The position numbers and the translations under genes are program-made. A stretch of 64,000 nucleotides of DNA, from positions 32,467,502 to 32,531,501 of the forward strand of contig NC_059477.1 in NCBI RefSeq assembly GCF_018139145.2, given 5' to 3'. Below the pieces are notes generated by a model, which was given only the letters and a program-made list of their open reading frames with translations, ran no database searches and was not told where the DNA came from. This DNA is from Gymnogyps californianus (taxonomy: Eukaryota; Chordata; Aves; Accipitriformes; Cathartidae). Below are positions 11,934-24,638 of this stretch, piece by piece (the stretch's first letter is position 1; each line of letters starts with the position of its first letter).

Positions 11934-14900
11934 ATGGTGGGTGCTGGGGAGGCCATAGCTCAGCTCAAGGACAGGGTGGCTGTGGTCAGCATTGGGTGTC
12001 TGCTTTAGGCAGCGTCTTAGCCATTGTGTTTAGCTTAAAGGTTCTCTGAGGGGATTTGCAGCCTTGCACCTTCTAGCAAGAGGCCCTGCCTTCTGAACGG
12101 AGAAACGCTGGATTGGAGAGAATCATAAAGCAGAAGGTGGTTTATTTTGATGATGACTTTCTGACTGTTGTTCACACTACTGACACATAAACTCTCTCCT
12201 ATCCCTCTCCTCTCTTTTGTACCGTCTCCTGCAATCTGCAGCATCCAAGTGACACTAGTTGTATTTCTATAAACAAACTTCTATATTCTGCCCCCCTTAC
12301 AGCTCGCTTCAAGTCCCTCTCTTCTTACTTGAGCCATTACTAGTCCGACTCCAAAGGGGAAATAATCTTTAGAATTATTCCTGGTGCCTAGAGGGACAAT
12401 GTGGGAGTCACTGTCTTAACAGACCCTTCTGGAGACTAACAAAAAGCAATTGCTTAACCAAGGGGGAGTCAACATGTACTCTATACACATAGAGCGATTT
12501 TGGGGTGTTCTCTAAGTAGGAGAGATTGCTTCATGACAAAGGCTCAGCTAGAGGAGTTCACTGTGCATTAAAAAGTGTCAGATTTTTATTTGTAATGTGA
12601 AACTGAGTAATTTGCTCCTTTCATTAACCTGTAAAAGTGCAATTGCCAGAGGTCTAACAAAATCAGCAGAGCTGAGGCCTCCCTAATAATTACAATCAGT
12701 TTCCAGCTTTAACTTATGAAAAAGGAACACGATAGTATTATGTGCAAAGCCATTATTAACTGCGTAAGTCTTTGTAATTAATTTTCTGCCTTCTCCTAAC
12801 AGTCTTTTTGCCTTGGTCATTTGCATTATAAATCTTGCCTGCAATGCCATGGGTTTAAATTTTTAAAATTGAATGTAATTAATGTATACATAAGTCCCTT
12901 TGTGTTGTAAACAACACTAGGAATCCTGACTGAATAACTAAACAGATCTTTTAATTCTTCTGTTGTTACTAGACTACCAAACACTGTCAAGAATTTTAAC
13001 ACTATCATCCCTAGTGATGGATCTGATATAAATTGCTAGACAAAAATCTTCTTAAAGCCTAAGTTTTCAGTTGTTTATATAGTCCTAGTTAGCTATTCAC
13101 AAAGCATAATCAGCTCAGATAAACCTCTGGCATGTTTAGAAATACCTGGGATGTGCAAACTGTGACATCTCTACACAGAGCAGGAGAAGATGTAGAAAAG
13201 GCTTTGCAAAATTTATTGATAAGCAACTGAACAAATCCAGTTTGTTTCTTAGCCCAGTTTCTGAAAGACCAATGCCACTGTGGTGGTTGAAAGATACTGC
13301 CAGTTCTCTGGATAATAATTTTTGAGCCCAGTGGGAAAAGGCTGAGTATGAATCGAGTTATAGCATTACTAGACCGCAGAGAAGCCCTATTGTAAAGGGC
13401 GGTTCTGAAAGCCCGAGCTGTAGAGAAGGCTTTGGATCGAAATGTGTCTTACACCCCAGGGAACCCCTCCACAAGACAGAAATCCGTGAGAAATGGGCAT
13501 TGTTAATACTAGTGTTGATTGTATTTAATTAGAGCATGAGGCTGGGAAGCAGTAAATCTGTTTGTTGGTTGGGGTTTTTTTTTTTTCCTGACTCTGACCT
13601 TGACTTGCTTCAGCTGCTTGGGTAATTTTTTTTTTACGCTCTTGGATAATCTTTAAAAGGATTAAAAAGTTTTGCTGTCTGTCCTACTCATGACAATAAC
13701 ATTATGCTTTACCTAGAGAAATGGCATTTAGCCTTTGTGTCATCCAGACCCACTTTTCAGTACTATGAGTGTGGTATTAGCAGGGATGTTCCTGGAGACT
13801 GTCTTATTCAGCCAAATGAGAAGGGCAGTGTTACCGAACTTGGATACTTAGAACTTATATCACCCTACAGGAAGCTTGATCTAGCATTAGCATAAGGCCC
13901 TTTCAGAGGTTGGAAGAGCCAAAAAAAAATGCTCTTCTGTAACATCATATTATTTCTAGGCAAGCATAAACGTTAAGCCAGCGTTAAGGTTAGGGTGAAA
14001 TCTTTCCAAGTCAAATCAGTGGAAGCTTTGACAATTGCTTTGGTAAACCCAAGCTTTTACCATATTGATTAATTAATGAGAGAAAATCCTCACAAGGAAA
14101 CTCAAGAAGCACACTTGCTACCTTGAAAGTTCAAACTCAATTTACACTTTGATGAAAACAAGAGAATGTTAAAAAGTTTGGAAATACCCACTGGAAATCA
14201 ACAAACTATAAGCCTTTCCCTGACTATGCTTTTCATCCATACTTCAGGCTGTTAACCTAATAGGAACTCATTGATAAGAGCATTAAAAACCTATTGATAA
14301 ATTGATGAGAGAAGTTGTGAAAAAGAGACGGGCCTGGGAAGACTCTCTTCCCAGCTGCATCTCAATCTGCAGATACTTTCCAGCCTTCCGAGCAACCAGT
14401 CTGAAAAGCCATTTACTTTCAGACATATCAGGATGGAGTTCTAGCAGCTGGAGCTGAGTGAATAATTACTTCAATTAAAATGCATTCAGCAAGAGGTCAG
14501 TGAATATTTGGTGTAAAAACATATATAGTACTTAGCAGCTTAAATGTGTGCAGATTTTTCAGCTATGTATATATACAAAGTGTCACTTTGGGCCAGTTGT
14601 GAGAAGCTCAGGATAGCAGCCAGGAGGTCTGGTTTTTACAGCCTTGCTGTCCGGTGGTGGTTGTGGTGGGCTGTGGGGCTGGAGGTGTGACGGGGGGCCA
14701 GCGGCCACAGGTGAGGTGCTGACCTCACTGGGACAGGACTCAGAGAAAACTCGATCACGTGTCTTGGGGTTGGACTGAAGACTTAGTGACACCCGAGACG
14801 TTATATATGAATACTGAGCACACAGCTGGGTTGCGCTCTGTTATTATTATGCAATAACTGCACAAAAATGCTATTAAGCTACACATGAAATTAATTGAAT

Positions 14901-15059
14901 ATAATATGGAACAGACCCATGAACTGTCTCCATGGTCTGTCTGAGACACCATGGTCTGGTATCCACAAAGGCAGATTCATTTCTAGGTCTTATAACCCAT
15001 TTTAGTTGTGACGGGCAGTTAAGGCACCTGACAGGGTGGTCAGGGAATAGTGTGTCCTA

Positions 15060-15115
15060 ACTTCTTGGTGACGCACTTGTCCTGTTTGTGAAGTGGAGAT
15101 ATTAATTCTACCTAT
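15060..15115 (+). mobile_element. Possible MIR/CORE-SINE fragment
   Basis: The phrase TTTGTGAAGTGGAGATATTAATTCTACCTATC resembles the MIR motif 'atctgtaaaatggggataataatacctacctc'. Only about 50 bp are recognisable. If real it is very old and lies just upstream of the exon-like interval at 15190-15357. Confidence 0.35.
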
Positions 15116-15189
15116 CCAAAGACCATGACCACTTCATCTAGATGGAAAATATTATTAATTTGAAAGCATTTTCCTTTCCTCTTTTTTAG

Positions 15190-15357
15190 CCTTTCACTAT
15201 GAGTATCCCTGTCTGCAAAATCTTGACTCCTTTCCCTCTTTTTATCTTTCAAATTGAATGGTTCAAATTCATTGAGCCTGCACCAACTGAAGGGCAGCAG
15301 GGTGCTGCCCGGGTAAGGGGCCCAGACCTGAATTGCAGCAAGCACACCAAGTTCCCG
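15190..15357 (+). other. Exon-like interval (splice signals only)
   Basis: A strong acceptor (TTTCCTTTCCTCTTTTTTAG ending at 15189) precedes the interval, and a consensus donor GTAAGT starts at 15358. The 168 nt between them are open in one frame (56 codons, phase 0 at both ends). The peptide shows no domain I know. A second possible donor, GTAAGG, lies at 15313. Such combinations occur by chance in tens of kilobases, so this may be a non-coding RNA exon or nothing. Confidence 0.15.
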
Positions 15358-15563
15358 GTAAGTCATCGAGGAGTCTGTTGTGTTGACAGATAGAGGATCA
15401 CACCATTAAGCTTTGCTGCTGTGTGCTGGATTAAGTAAGAGACTGTAGGTCAGGATGCATCTATTGACTTTCACGCTGATTGCACAACTTTTTAAAGGTA
15501 TATATTTATTCAGCTGGGGTCATTAGAGATCTGAGCCTTAGCAACTCAATTCACTTGGCTATT

Positions 15564-15591
15564 TTATTTGTTTATTTATTTATTTATTTTT
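15564..15591. repeat. (TTTA)n microsatellite
   Basis: An interrupted run of TTTA/TTTG tetranucleotides ending in T4. Simple repeat, likely polymorphic. Confidence 0.85.
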
Positions 15592-17879
15592 GGAACCAAA
15601 TCCCATTTGATGCGAAGATAGTGAGAACTGGAGAATTGACTTAGGTCTTCCTATATTCAATCCTATGGCCAGTCATGCTCTTTCTATAGTCTTTCCCATC
15701 TGAAATTTTTTTCTAAGTGGCAGTAGTTAGACCCTATAATGCAGTCAGATGTTTTATTGCTGGTAAACTATGTAAACTAAGCTTTTTGAAGTCTCATTTT
15801 AAGATTTTTTTTTTCTATACCTTGATTTTTTTTTGATGGCAGTTTTCTGCATCGCTTCCAAAATTTCAATCTCACTGTAGCAATACCGATTATAACCTGC
15901 AGTACTCTTCCAGTTCTTCTTCCAGTTCTCTTTTTGCAGTCCTCTGTTTGCAGATCCCTTTTGCGACATCACTGAACAAAGGACTTGGGTTCAGCTGCTG
16001 TAGCTCATTAACCTGAATTCCTTCAGAGCCGCTGCCTTCCAGAGACAAGTCCCACTTTCCTGCACACCTTGTTTCTTGCATCATTTTTCACCTTGCTTTG
16101 TAAAATTTTGGAATGGATTCCTAAGCAACCCAGATTGCTGCTGTATTAGGCTGTCCTGCCTTCATCACTGCTTGCTGCTTTACCAGGCTCTGTATCATCC
16201 AGGCATTATGTTAACAGCAAAGTTACTTTTACCTCCTGAACACTGATGATGTTCAGTGGCTTCAAGCATAATTCCTGAAGAAACATCTGCAAACACCCGT
16301 CCCTCATGTGCGATTCCCCACAGATAAATATTTTTGAGATCTGTCAGTTAGCCAGGTATGAATTCATTTAATGCACACTTTATTGGTACTCTATCATGCT
16401 AATTTTTAATACAAGTGTTGCACCGCACTAGATCAAACATTTTATAAAAAGATAAGTGCGCTATATCAATACAGCCATACTTCAGCAACCAAACTTGCAA
16501 CCTCATTAAAGAATGAAGTCAAGTTTCTTTGACAAGATATTTCAGCAATTGAAGTATGTTCTGAGGTATTGATTGTATTCATCTTTATCAATTGTATTTT
16601 GTATTAACTTTTACATAAGTCTGCCTGAGGCTGATGTCAGACTCTATAGTTTATAGCTGTCCTAACTGTCTGCTTGTACTTTTTCAATGTTGGCAAAGCA
16701 TTAATTCTCTGCTAAAGATTTTTCCCTGGCGTAATTTGCAGGCCAAACTCCTTAGCTAGGCTTTAAGACCTTTGGGTCTTGCTGCTTTATGGGTTTTTTT
16801 CTTTCCCATAGATGCTGCCTGACAATGTTTTCAGTTTTTCATTACCTGGAGAGGGGTTCATCATCTTTACATGGTAGGAATTCATTGTCCTACCTCTTTC
16901 AGGGCACAATGCTTTTGTCGCTGGTAACAATTCAACTTCTGGTGTCTAGCAAAAAGTGTCTACATAATTGCTGGGATTATAATTGCTGGCATTTCTTTTT
17001 CTGTAGAAGTTTATGTCAAAATTTAAACTGTACAGAAATACAGCTGAGGAAGAGTAATTTACTGTAGGAAGTAGATGAGCAGTCTGTTCTTACAGAACGC
17101 TCATATCTAAAATGAAAGTTCAACTTGGCTTCTGGAGCAGCATGCTGGGTAGTTTTCCCTTTAAAGACTTTTCCTCCTTTTGCAGTGAAACCTTTTCGTG
17201 TAGGGCTTTACTTCCTTGAGAAGATCTCATGCTGCTTAATGTCAGTAGATACACCCACGGCTAGTCAGGAGGTAGATGTCAGAAAGGCGTCCTCCTGGGT
17301 TTGGATTCCTGAGGCAAGCCGGGTGCCCTGCTCAAGGAAAGGAAAGAAGCTGAATGCTGCCTCATGCAGCCATCAGTAATTTTCCCTGGTTAAAATGAAG
17401 CTTTGAATATAAAGTCCCGTACTCCCTCCCTCACGAGCCTAATTGAAATACTTATTTCTTTTGTTTAAAAAACATAAATCACTATCATTTCATGTACTTG
17501 TGCATGGCATAAACAGAAGCTATCTACTTGTTCATTATAAAGACCTATATTATTGTGACTTGTATTATATTTGCTTTTTGCTGTTTGAACTTTAATCTTT
17601 GATGTTATTGTGGTCTGTAACAGTGTGGCCAGTAACTCTTGTTTCCTTCTGTCCTGTCCTGTCTTATCATATCCCATCCTATCCAACATTTGTGTAGTGT
17701 GCTCATCATATCCAGAGCTGACTGTCTTCCAGTGGTGCATTAGGCAATCTGAAGAAGAGCTGAAACACCACAGCATTACCACAGCTTAGGGAATTACTAT
17801 GATTTAATGAATAACTACTACAAATATGCAGTACTTCCAACCTCAATATAAGATGCTATTAACAAAATATGTACAGAAG
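15592..17879. other. Single-copy non-coding DNA with a pentamer repeat
   Basis: No gene is seen. A short degenerate pentamer array (TGTCC/TATCC units) lies at about 17649-17684. Open frames on both strands at 16789-17379 and 17465-17782 (84-105 codons) translate to nothing familiar. The rest is AT-rich. Confidence 0.65.
17649..17684. repeat. Degenerate pentanucleotide repeat
   Basis: About seven units of CTGTC/CTATC type (TGTCC TGTCC TGTCT TATCA TATCC CATCC TATCC). It is a minor simple repeat. Confidence 0.75.
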
Positions 17880-18075
17880 CCTGGACATCTCTATTCAAGG
17901 AAGGTGCCAAGAAAGGCAACTAGGATGACCATAAAACTGGAAAAGATATATATGGGGATCTCATTGAAAAAATACTAAAAATGTGGCTTCTTTATTTATC
18001 TAGAAGAATGAAGACTGAGGGTAGATAAGGTTTGTTTTGCTGTAAATACAGGAGGAGATAATCTATTACTCCACC
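17880..18075 (+). mobile_element. Decayed CR1-like LINE 3' region
   Basis: Successive phrases follow the order of the avian CR1 3' region. AAGGCAACTAGGATGACC and ACTGGAAAA come first, then GGATCTCATTG, then TTATCTAGAAGAATGAAGAC and TGAGGGTAGATA, then ATACAGGAGGAGATAAT. In CR1 these correspond to 'gaagggcaacaaagatgat', 'ctcattgt', 'agtctggaaaagagaagactgag' and 'caaatacataaagg'. Identity is low, and the fragment has gaps and no open frame. Boundaries are approximate. Confidence 0.55.
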
Positions 18076-21000
18076 ACTAAGAGAGATTGAACTTCATGTT
18101 CTTGTCTAATCCAGATTGTTCCAGAATATCAGGTCAAGTTAGATCGGGTTAATAGCTGGTCTTTGAACTTTTCTATGAGTTTTCCAGAAAACAGGAAGCT
18201 TGAACTTGGTCATCATTTGTGAGAACATTGTGAAGTTCTTCAAAGGTCCAGATAGCCTTTCAAGTCATAGCCAGTGTCTAGTGGGCTGGATCAGACGTCT
18301 TGGGGTAACTTAGTTTCCTGTGGCTTGCAAGCATCCTGTAAATACTTTTAATGATAGACAAAAGGAGAAGATGGAGGGTCCTGTGACCTACCAAGCACTA
18401 GGTACGTGTACTGCATGGCTCGAAGGGTGCACAGACATGACTCTTGTTTCAATCAGCCTGTACAGAAAGTGGGAGACTGTGGAAACCATGGGTGGTTATT
18501 AGCTAAGCAAGAAGTAAATCCTGGGCTGTGGCCAGTCGTCATGGACTGGTCCTCCCCTTCTTATGCTGCTGGACCCTGGACGCAGGAGCTTGATCTTCAG
18601 AGAGCGTGGCTGGTGTTACTCGGCAAAGGCTGCAGTTACGGCTGGTCCTCCTGTACTCCCTAAATCCCTACAGCTCCTACCACTGCTGGGAACACAGCAA
18701 ATCCAGACACAAAAGTTTCAGTGAGAGCAGCTTTACAGTGCTTTTAATTGTCATCCAGTCAATCGTCTGCCTTCCCCCTCAATGTTTTCTGACTGATCGG
18801 TAATTTGATAGATTCAGGATGATCCTGGAAATATGCTTGGAAAATTTTTTGTCTTTTGTTTTGTTTTGTTCAAAGAGAAATAATTAATTCCCCTCCTGCT
18901 GAACTCAATTCTGTTGCAACTTATTTTTATGCCTCATCTTACCACTTGACAGGCAAGTATGTTTGTGTAAGAACTGGCTTATTAAAGTGGGATAGCCCAA
19001 TAAACCAGAAGTAAACCCATTGAATCCCAGTAATATCCTTGCCTAACAAAAGCCAAATCCCATGCAAGTGTCCTTGTTTATTGTTCCAGATTACATAAAA
19101 GTTGTGCCAGCCAGTGATGGGAAATAAACTCTTATTTTTCGTCTTATTTTTGAGTTTGTGGGTAAAAGAAAAGAGGAAATATCCAGCTCTTTGAACAGGA
19201 ATGCCATCTAACCCCAACCCCGAGGTAGAAGCCAGATGTCTGGGTGCTGTCTGTGTGCCTATCCTGGAGGTCTGTGGGAGGGTAATTTCAGGGCAGAGAC
19301 GATCCAATTTGTTGGGTGCCAGATAGCTGGATACTGACCACAAATATTCAGTCACGTTTGGATGACTGATGTTTGTGTTATTCTGGAGGTAGGTGTTTCT
19401 TTTTGTCTTTTCCTACTGCCAGCGCTTTGCCTTTTTATGAACATCTCTGGTGAGGGGGAGGCAGAGTTGTTGAGTGCAGCAGGTCGGCAGCGATTCCATC
19501 GTTTGGAGTAGTCTCAAGCTGTTCAGAGAGAATAATCTTCCTTCCTCCTTATTAAATGCTAATACCACATTGGCTTTTGAAAACCTTTCTTTGCTCAGGT
19601 ATTTGGCTGGCATCTGCGAATCCTGGTATTGTATGGAGGTGGGCTGAATATTTCAGTAGCTGCAGAGTACTGTGTTCCCATAGCAATGGAGAAACCTTAG
19701 TACCTTGCACAGGCACTTGGCATGATTTACAGTAAGGAAAGGCAACCAAGGGAAAACAGTGGTAAATCCTACACAGTCCTAGTTCTTTGGGACAGTTTAC
19801 CGTGTCTGTTCCTTGCTGAGGAGGAAATGCTGACGTGGCAGTACTTGATGAGTTGATCAAATCAAGCTGAAAAGGAAGGCAGCTGGTATGATTGCACATA
19901 CTGGGGTGACGGTGCTCGCCTGGATACGTGTTTAGTATCCTGGCTGTCCTGTCCACAGCTGACAACAGGCGGGGTTGTCCTATTTGTGTCTGACCACCAC
20001 ACCTTGCCTGAGGAGAAGGAATTTGGGGACAGCATTTTCTCTGTAGTGCCATTCTCCACTCAACCTTCCTTTTAATCAATGCAGAGTAAAGAAACTATGC
20101 ATTGCAAATGCTGATGCACTGAGCTATTGAGCATACAGCTGCATAATTATGGTTTTGCCAGCTTTCAGGAGCAGCCAAATTTGGGAGCGGGTCTGACACG
20201 ATGAATCGAGAGAGAGAAGTATCTGAGTATATTTTCTGTAAAATAATCTTTGACTATTTTTATAGTTTCATTGCTTGATAAAACACAGAACCAGAGAAGT
20301 AGGGAAAAAAAGAATCTGGATTGTATAGCCAGATTGTCTTCTGAACAATGGATTTTAACAGATAACCCTAAGAAGGCTGGAGAGCCACCCAGACTTCTCC
20401 TTTGACAGCCTCTTTCTCTTTCGGAACAGAGGTTACAGCCATATCACCTGGATTTGGTGGCAGAAAGGTTTGCTTGGACAAGGACATCAAGGACTGGATG
20501 CCATCCAGTACTTGAAAGCAGGTTAGGGCAATTTGTGTCCTATCAGTAATGCAATGGGGTCGTGCCAGGATGCGTTACTCTGGCTTGCCAAACAAAAGCA
20601 ACCATGGCTTTGCCTGAATGAATGTGCAAGAAGGACCTTTCAGGGCTTCTAGACAGCACAACCTTTGAGACCACTATTGTAGCGACCTTTAAGACCTTTT
20701 GTGAAAACAAGGCTCAGAAATGACCCATGAATACTTAAAGAAAAGTACACTGTATTAAAGAGTTGTTTAATTAGTAGGAACAGGCATATTGAGATCCCCT
20801 ATCTGGAAGCTGAAGTCAGATAAATTGAAACAGGAAGGTCGGGTAACACTTTAGTAGTCAGGGTTATAGCATCTGCAGTAGCTTACCAGCAGATGTGGGA
20901 AGTTCTTAATTACCTGGAATATTTCAATAAAGATTAAGTATCTTTCTGAAGTAAATGATCTAATGTGACCACAGCATGTAGCTTCATTTCGCAAGAACTG

Positions 21001-21230
21001 CTAGGAAGTTTCTGCAACTTGTCTGAAGTGGTGGATCTAAATTCTTGTGCTTGTGATAGTCTCTTCTTGCTTCAGAATATAGGTATCTATGCTTTGATTA
21101 TTTCTGCGGATAGCTAAGCAGTAAAATTAAAGGGGTTGCTAAGGCAATTGATTGACACCAATTTCTGGGCTTTGTACTTTTAGACCTAAAGAATTCTCAG
21201 GATGAGTTTCAAAACACTTTTTGACTCAGG
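18076..21230. other. Single-copy non-coding DNA, no gene seen
   Basis: The CR1 fragment may continue a little beyond its left edge but alignment is lost. A 17-bp near-palindrome (8-bp arms, ACTGGATG) lies at 20493-20509. The minus-strand frame at 19552-20079 (175 codons) overlaps other frames and shows no domain. Nothing else is recognised. Confidence 0.6.
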
Positions 21231-21340
21231 CATATTTATTATATATGTCTTACTGATGAAAAGAGAAAGCATGCTGAAGTGAGGTGCCTTGCTTAAGGTC
21301 ACACAGGAGGGCTGTGACATGATTGAGACTGGAAACCTAT
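21231..21340 (+). mobile_element. MIR/CORE-SINE-type ancient repeat
   Basis: The order of phrases (CTGATGAAAAGAGAAAGCATGCTGAAGTGAGG, GCCTTGCTTAAGGTCACACAGGAGGGCTGTGACATGATTGAGACTGG split across 21251-21335) follows the MIR 3' half. In MIR this reads 'cagatgaggaaactgaggcacagaggtgaagtgacttgcccaaggtcacacagc...gtggcagagctgggattag'. This is among the clearest old SINE matches here. It ends next to a T18 run (21342-21359). Confidence 0.65.
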
Positions 21341-21341
21341 C

Positions 21342-21359
21342 TTTTTTTTTTTTTTTTTT
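21342..21359. repeat. Poly-T run (T18)
   Basis: Eighteen consecutive T directly after the MIR-type repeat. Simple sequence. Confidence 0.9.
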
Positions 21360-24300
21360 CCTCCCAGTTAAATTAGCTCGGTAATACTGATACTTGATCT
21401 GGTGATCTGGAGAATTAGAGTCCTCTGCCCATTGCTAAAAAATAATGGGGGGAAAAAAGTAAGACAGTTCTCATTCATTTTGCAAGTCTCATTCATTTTG
21501 CATCCCATTCCTGAGCTGAAAGAAGGGTTTAGCCTGTGAATTTAATCCCTCTTACCTGGCTGGCTGAAAGAACCTTGACAGAAGTTGTAGTAAAAGCAGA
21601 TGAGAGATGTTGAATGCTTTTCATACATATAAGTTTTGACCATCTATGCAGGTCTACTGATAGATTCTGGCAAAGACAGACCAACAGAATCATCATGTGC
21701 TTGCCATTTTTGTGTTTAATAATATGATATTTTCTCTATCAAATCAGCAGAGGTGAAGTTTGAAGCTCTTTTGCAGGCTGCCCATTGTGTTCCTAAACAA
21801 AAAAATGCACAATCGTGCCTTTTTACTACGTTAATTAATAAATAGCAACACAGTACATATGGGAATACATATAGTGCCTTTTGTCTCTCAACTTTACAAT
21901 ACTTAACAGAGGGAGATAACCTTCCAAATTCATTCAGAGAGAGAAAAAAGAGGTGAGGACCACGCAACTCAGCGAATCAAACAGTGCTAGAGCTGACAAT
22001 GAAGTTCCTCAAGTTCAGCTCCGCTTGCGAGTGGTTGTCACCTACCAATAATCAACTCATTCAGTCGTGACTTGTGGCTTCTGTTTTATGATATGACTAA
22101 TAACAGTGGAATGCATAACTTGAGCTCATTTTCAGAGTCTGAGCCATAAACTGTTTTAAGACCAAGTCTTCTGAAATGTCTCTCAACATCACCTGCCGTT
22201 TTTAAATATTCAGGCCAGTTTTCATGTAAATGTTGTTGATCTCTTTGTCTTCTCAGGAAAGTAACATGTACTTTTGGGGTGATTTCAGTCTGAGAAAAGC
22301 CAAGCTATTATAATCATTCCCTCTAGCAGAAAGAATATGTTGTTAACTGAACTATCTGAGGGATGAAGTTTAGCTTTTTGAAGAATTTAATCTAAATCTT
22401 GAAATGTATCAAAGACCACGGTGAATCAGCAGAGCTTACCTACAACCTTCTAAAAGTTTTCCTTTAATGTTCACTCTACTGAACTTCTGCTTCTGAAGGT
22501 ATTTGAGAAGTCTGAGAAGTCGCAGTCTCTTTTTACGGAAACCTCTCTTGATTTAGCCCATGAGCAACAGCTGTGAAGATCAATAGCCCACTGGTGGCAA
22601 GGAATAAATTATAGTGGCAGGTTTTTTTAGCAAGAAAGAAAAAAAATATGGTTTTAGAATAAAACTAGAAGGTTGATAATGCATTTCTGGTGCATTAATA
22701 AGATTTTCTAAGAGCTTCTGCATAGGTATGTACAGACAGATTGGTGTAATTCTTAACCCAAGTGGATATTAGAATAAATATTTAATCAAACCACTTATAA
22801 TGTGAATCATAGAGTGAAACATAAATCTCATGTACAAACTTTCTATTTCTTGTTCTGAATTTTGATGCAATATTTATTGACTAACAACAAGTTAAATCAT
22901 TTTGGCTAGCATGGCTGGATTTCCCAGTTATATGTACTCTGCTTGTCATTTACCCAGCAATCCACCTATGGACATATCTTGTTTGCTGTCTTTCCTTCAG
23001 GAACAAATGAAATAATAACTCTCCCAGTATTTTTGACTTCTGCATCATGAACTTACAATGAGTAAAACTAAAAGTAGAGGCAGTGTCAATAGGTTGCTCA
23101 GCAACAAAAGGGGAAGAAAGCCAACCCAGCTGTAATTCATTGACATATTTTTTGTCTCAAGTATCTCTTCAGCAGGTTGGTTCTGGTTTTATAGGCTGGT
23201 TGCACTATGAACAGCATTAATGATATAAACCAATGCATATCTGCATTGTTATTAGACCAGAGGGACTTTCAAAATGAGTGTTTCAGGAGACTGGGCTGTC
23301 CCCAAGCCATCTGTTAAAGAAAGTAGGACAGTTTGAGCATCTGAGGTCTGCTGATGTGGTACACTCTAAACTCTTTTTGGTTTCATAAACCTACAGGCAA
23401 GTGCCTCTTCTTCCTCCCAGCTCTCTGATACCTGAAGACGTTTCTGTGGCCTGGTGCCTTAGCTCTCTTTTCGAACATATAAAGTTCCCAGTTGTCTACT
23501 GGCCTTGTGCCAATACAGCATTATTTTTTTTTGCTACTGTTAATATCATGATTTGAGACTAAAGTGATTGCTTGTAGTCAGTTTCTTGCAGAGGAGATGT
23601 TCTGATCTATGTCCAAAGTACTGCTGGTTTGGTCCCTCACTCAGTAATGAGGCAGATGGCCCAAATACTGAGAGGACACAGAGTCGCTTTCCTGATGTGC
23701 TGCTCACACATAAACGTTTTATGCTGCTTCTGAACCAAATCCTGAGACTTCCCTGCACTTCCCATTCAGTGCCGTCACCCTAGTGCTACACGGGAAAGGG
23801 TGAAACCTGATTTTTGGTGTGAGAAACTGAACCTTGTGTAGAAGGCCCCTAAGTAATCTGGTGAGTGCATTTGAGCTCTGAAGTGGAACGTTTTTTCTGT
23901 AAGTTGCTTTGGCTCCTTTGCTACTCAGATACTTTAGTGATGAGCATAGTATAAGCATTAGGATCATGAAGTTAGACAGTCAGAAAAGCAGAAGCAGCAG
24001 AAGAAGGAATTTTGAGCACTGTGGATAAAGAAAAGCTTTCGAAGGATTAAAAAAAAAATTGAAATGTTTTTGACCATAGGGATCTCAGATAACAGATTTT
24101 GATTGGCAAAGTAAATCTGTACTTTATGCAGCACAAACATACAGAGCAGCAGCGACCAAACAAAAATGAAATCTATCTCGTCATTGAATTATAAATAATA
24201 TCTAACATATGCATGTAATTACGACCAGGATTACATATATACAGAGAGCCAAGGGAGAGCTGTAACATCTATGCTTAAAGAACCAGCAAGATCTTTCCAG

Positions 24301-24410
24301 TTCTGTAGGGATTACATGACAGCATGTTCATTTTACAAATATTTTTGTGGTCCTAATACGCCGATTTCTGTTCCTGTTGATTTACTATTGTTTACCTCTC
24401 TTCTTGGCAG
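21360..24410. other. Single-copy non-coding DNA with a short tandem duplication
   Basis: At 21469-21501 an 18-bp unit (TCTCATTCATTTTGCAAG) is present 1.8 times. The remainder is AT-rich DNA with no recognised gene, RNA or mobile element. Open frames stay below about 85 codons. Confidence 0.65.
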
Positions 24411-24638
24411 ATGTTTAACCTGGAGATCCTTAGTTACATTGTCTGGGGGACCTGGAAAACTCAGGAGATAGATGAAGGGCTAAACTTCAAGGCCAGGTTG
24501 TCCTCAGATGCCGTGTGTGTACGTACCCTGCTAAACAAAATACTGACTGTGGCAAGGATTGAGCAAATGAAAAAATGGGAGAGAAGAAAACTTGTTGAGG
24601 ATGTAACTAAAAACAGTAGCAAACCCGTGGTTAGTTTT
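24411..24638 (+). other. Exon-like interval (splice signals only)
   Basis: A pyrimidine-rich acceptor (TTTACCTCTCTTCTTGGCAG, ending at 24410) is followed by 228 nt that stay open in one frame (76 codons, starting with ATG). A consensus donor GTAAGT follows at 24639. The length is a multiple of three. The peptide is lysine/arginine-rich in its second half, with no domain I recognise; the opposite strand is also partly open, which argues against coding constraint. It could be a coding exon, a long non-coding RNA exon, or chance. Confidence 0.2.

Larger units (their letters stand above)
9663..15059. other. Single-copy non-coding DNA, no gene seen
   Basis: No exon or RNA gene is recognised in this 5.4-kb stretch. 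Small structures are a 10-bp hairpin at 10214-10251 (18-nt loop), an 8-bp hairpin at 11911-11933 in a locally GC-rich patch, and perfect octamers at 11499-11506 (ATGCAAAT) and 12819-12826 (ATTTGCAT). A GC-rich, G-biased patch at about 14630-14720 carries no recognised signal. Open frames reach only 117 codons and overlap on both strands. Confidence 0.65.
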
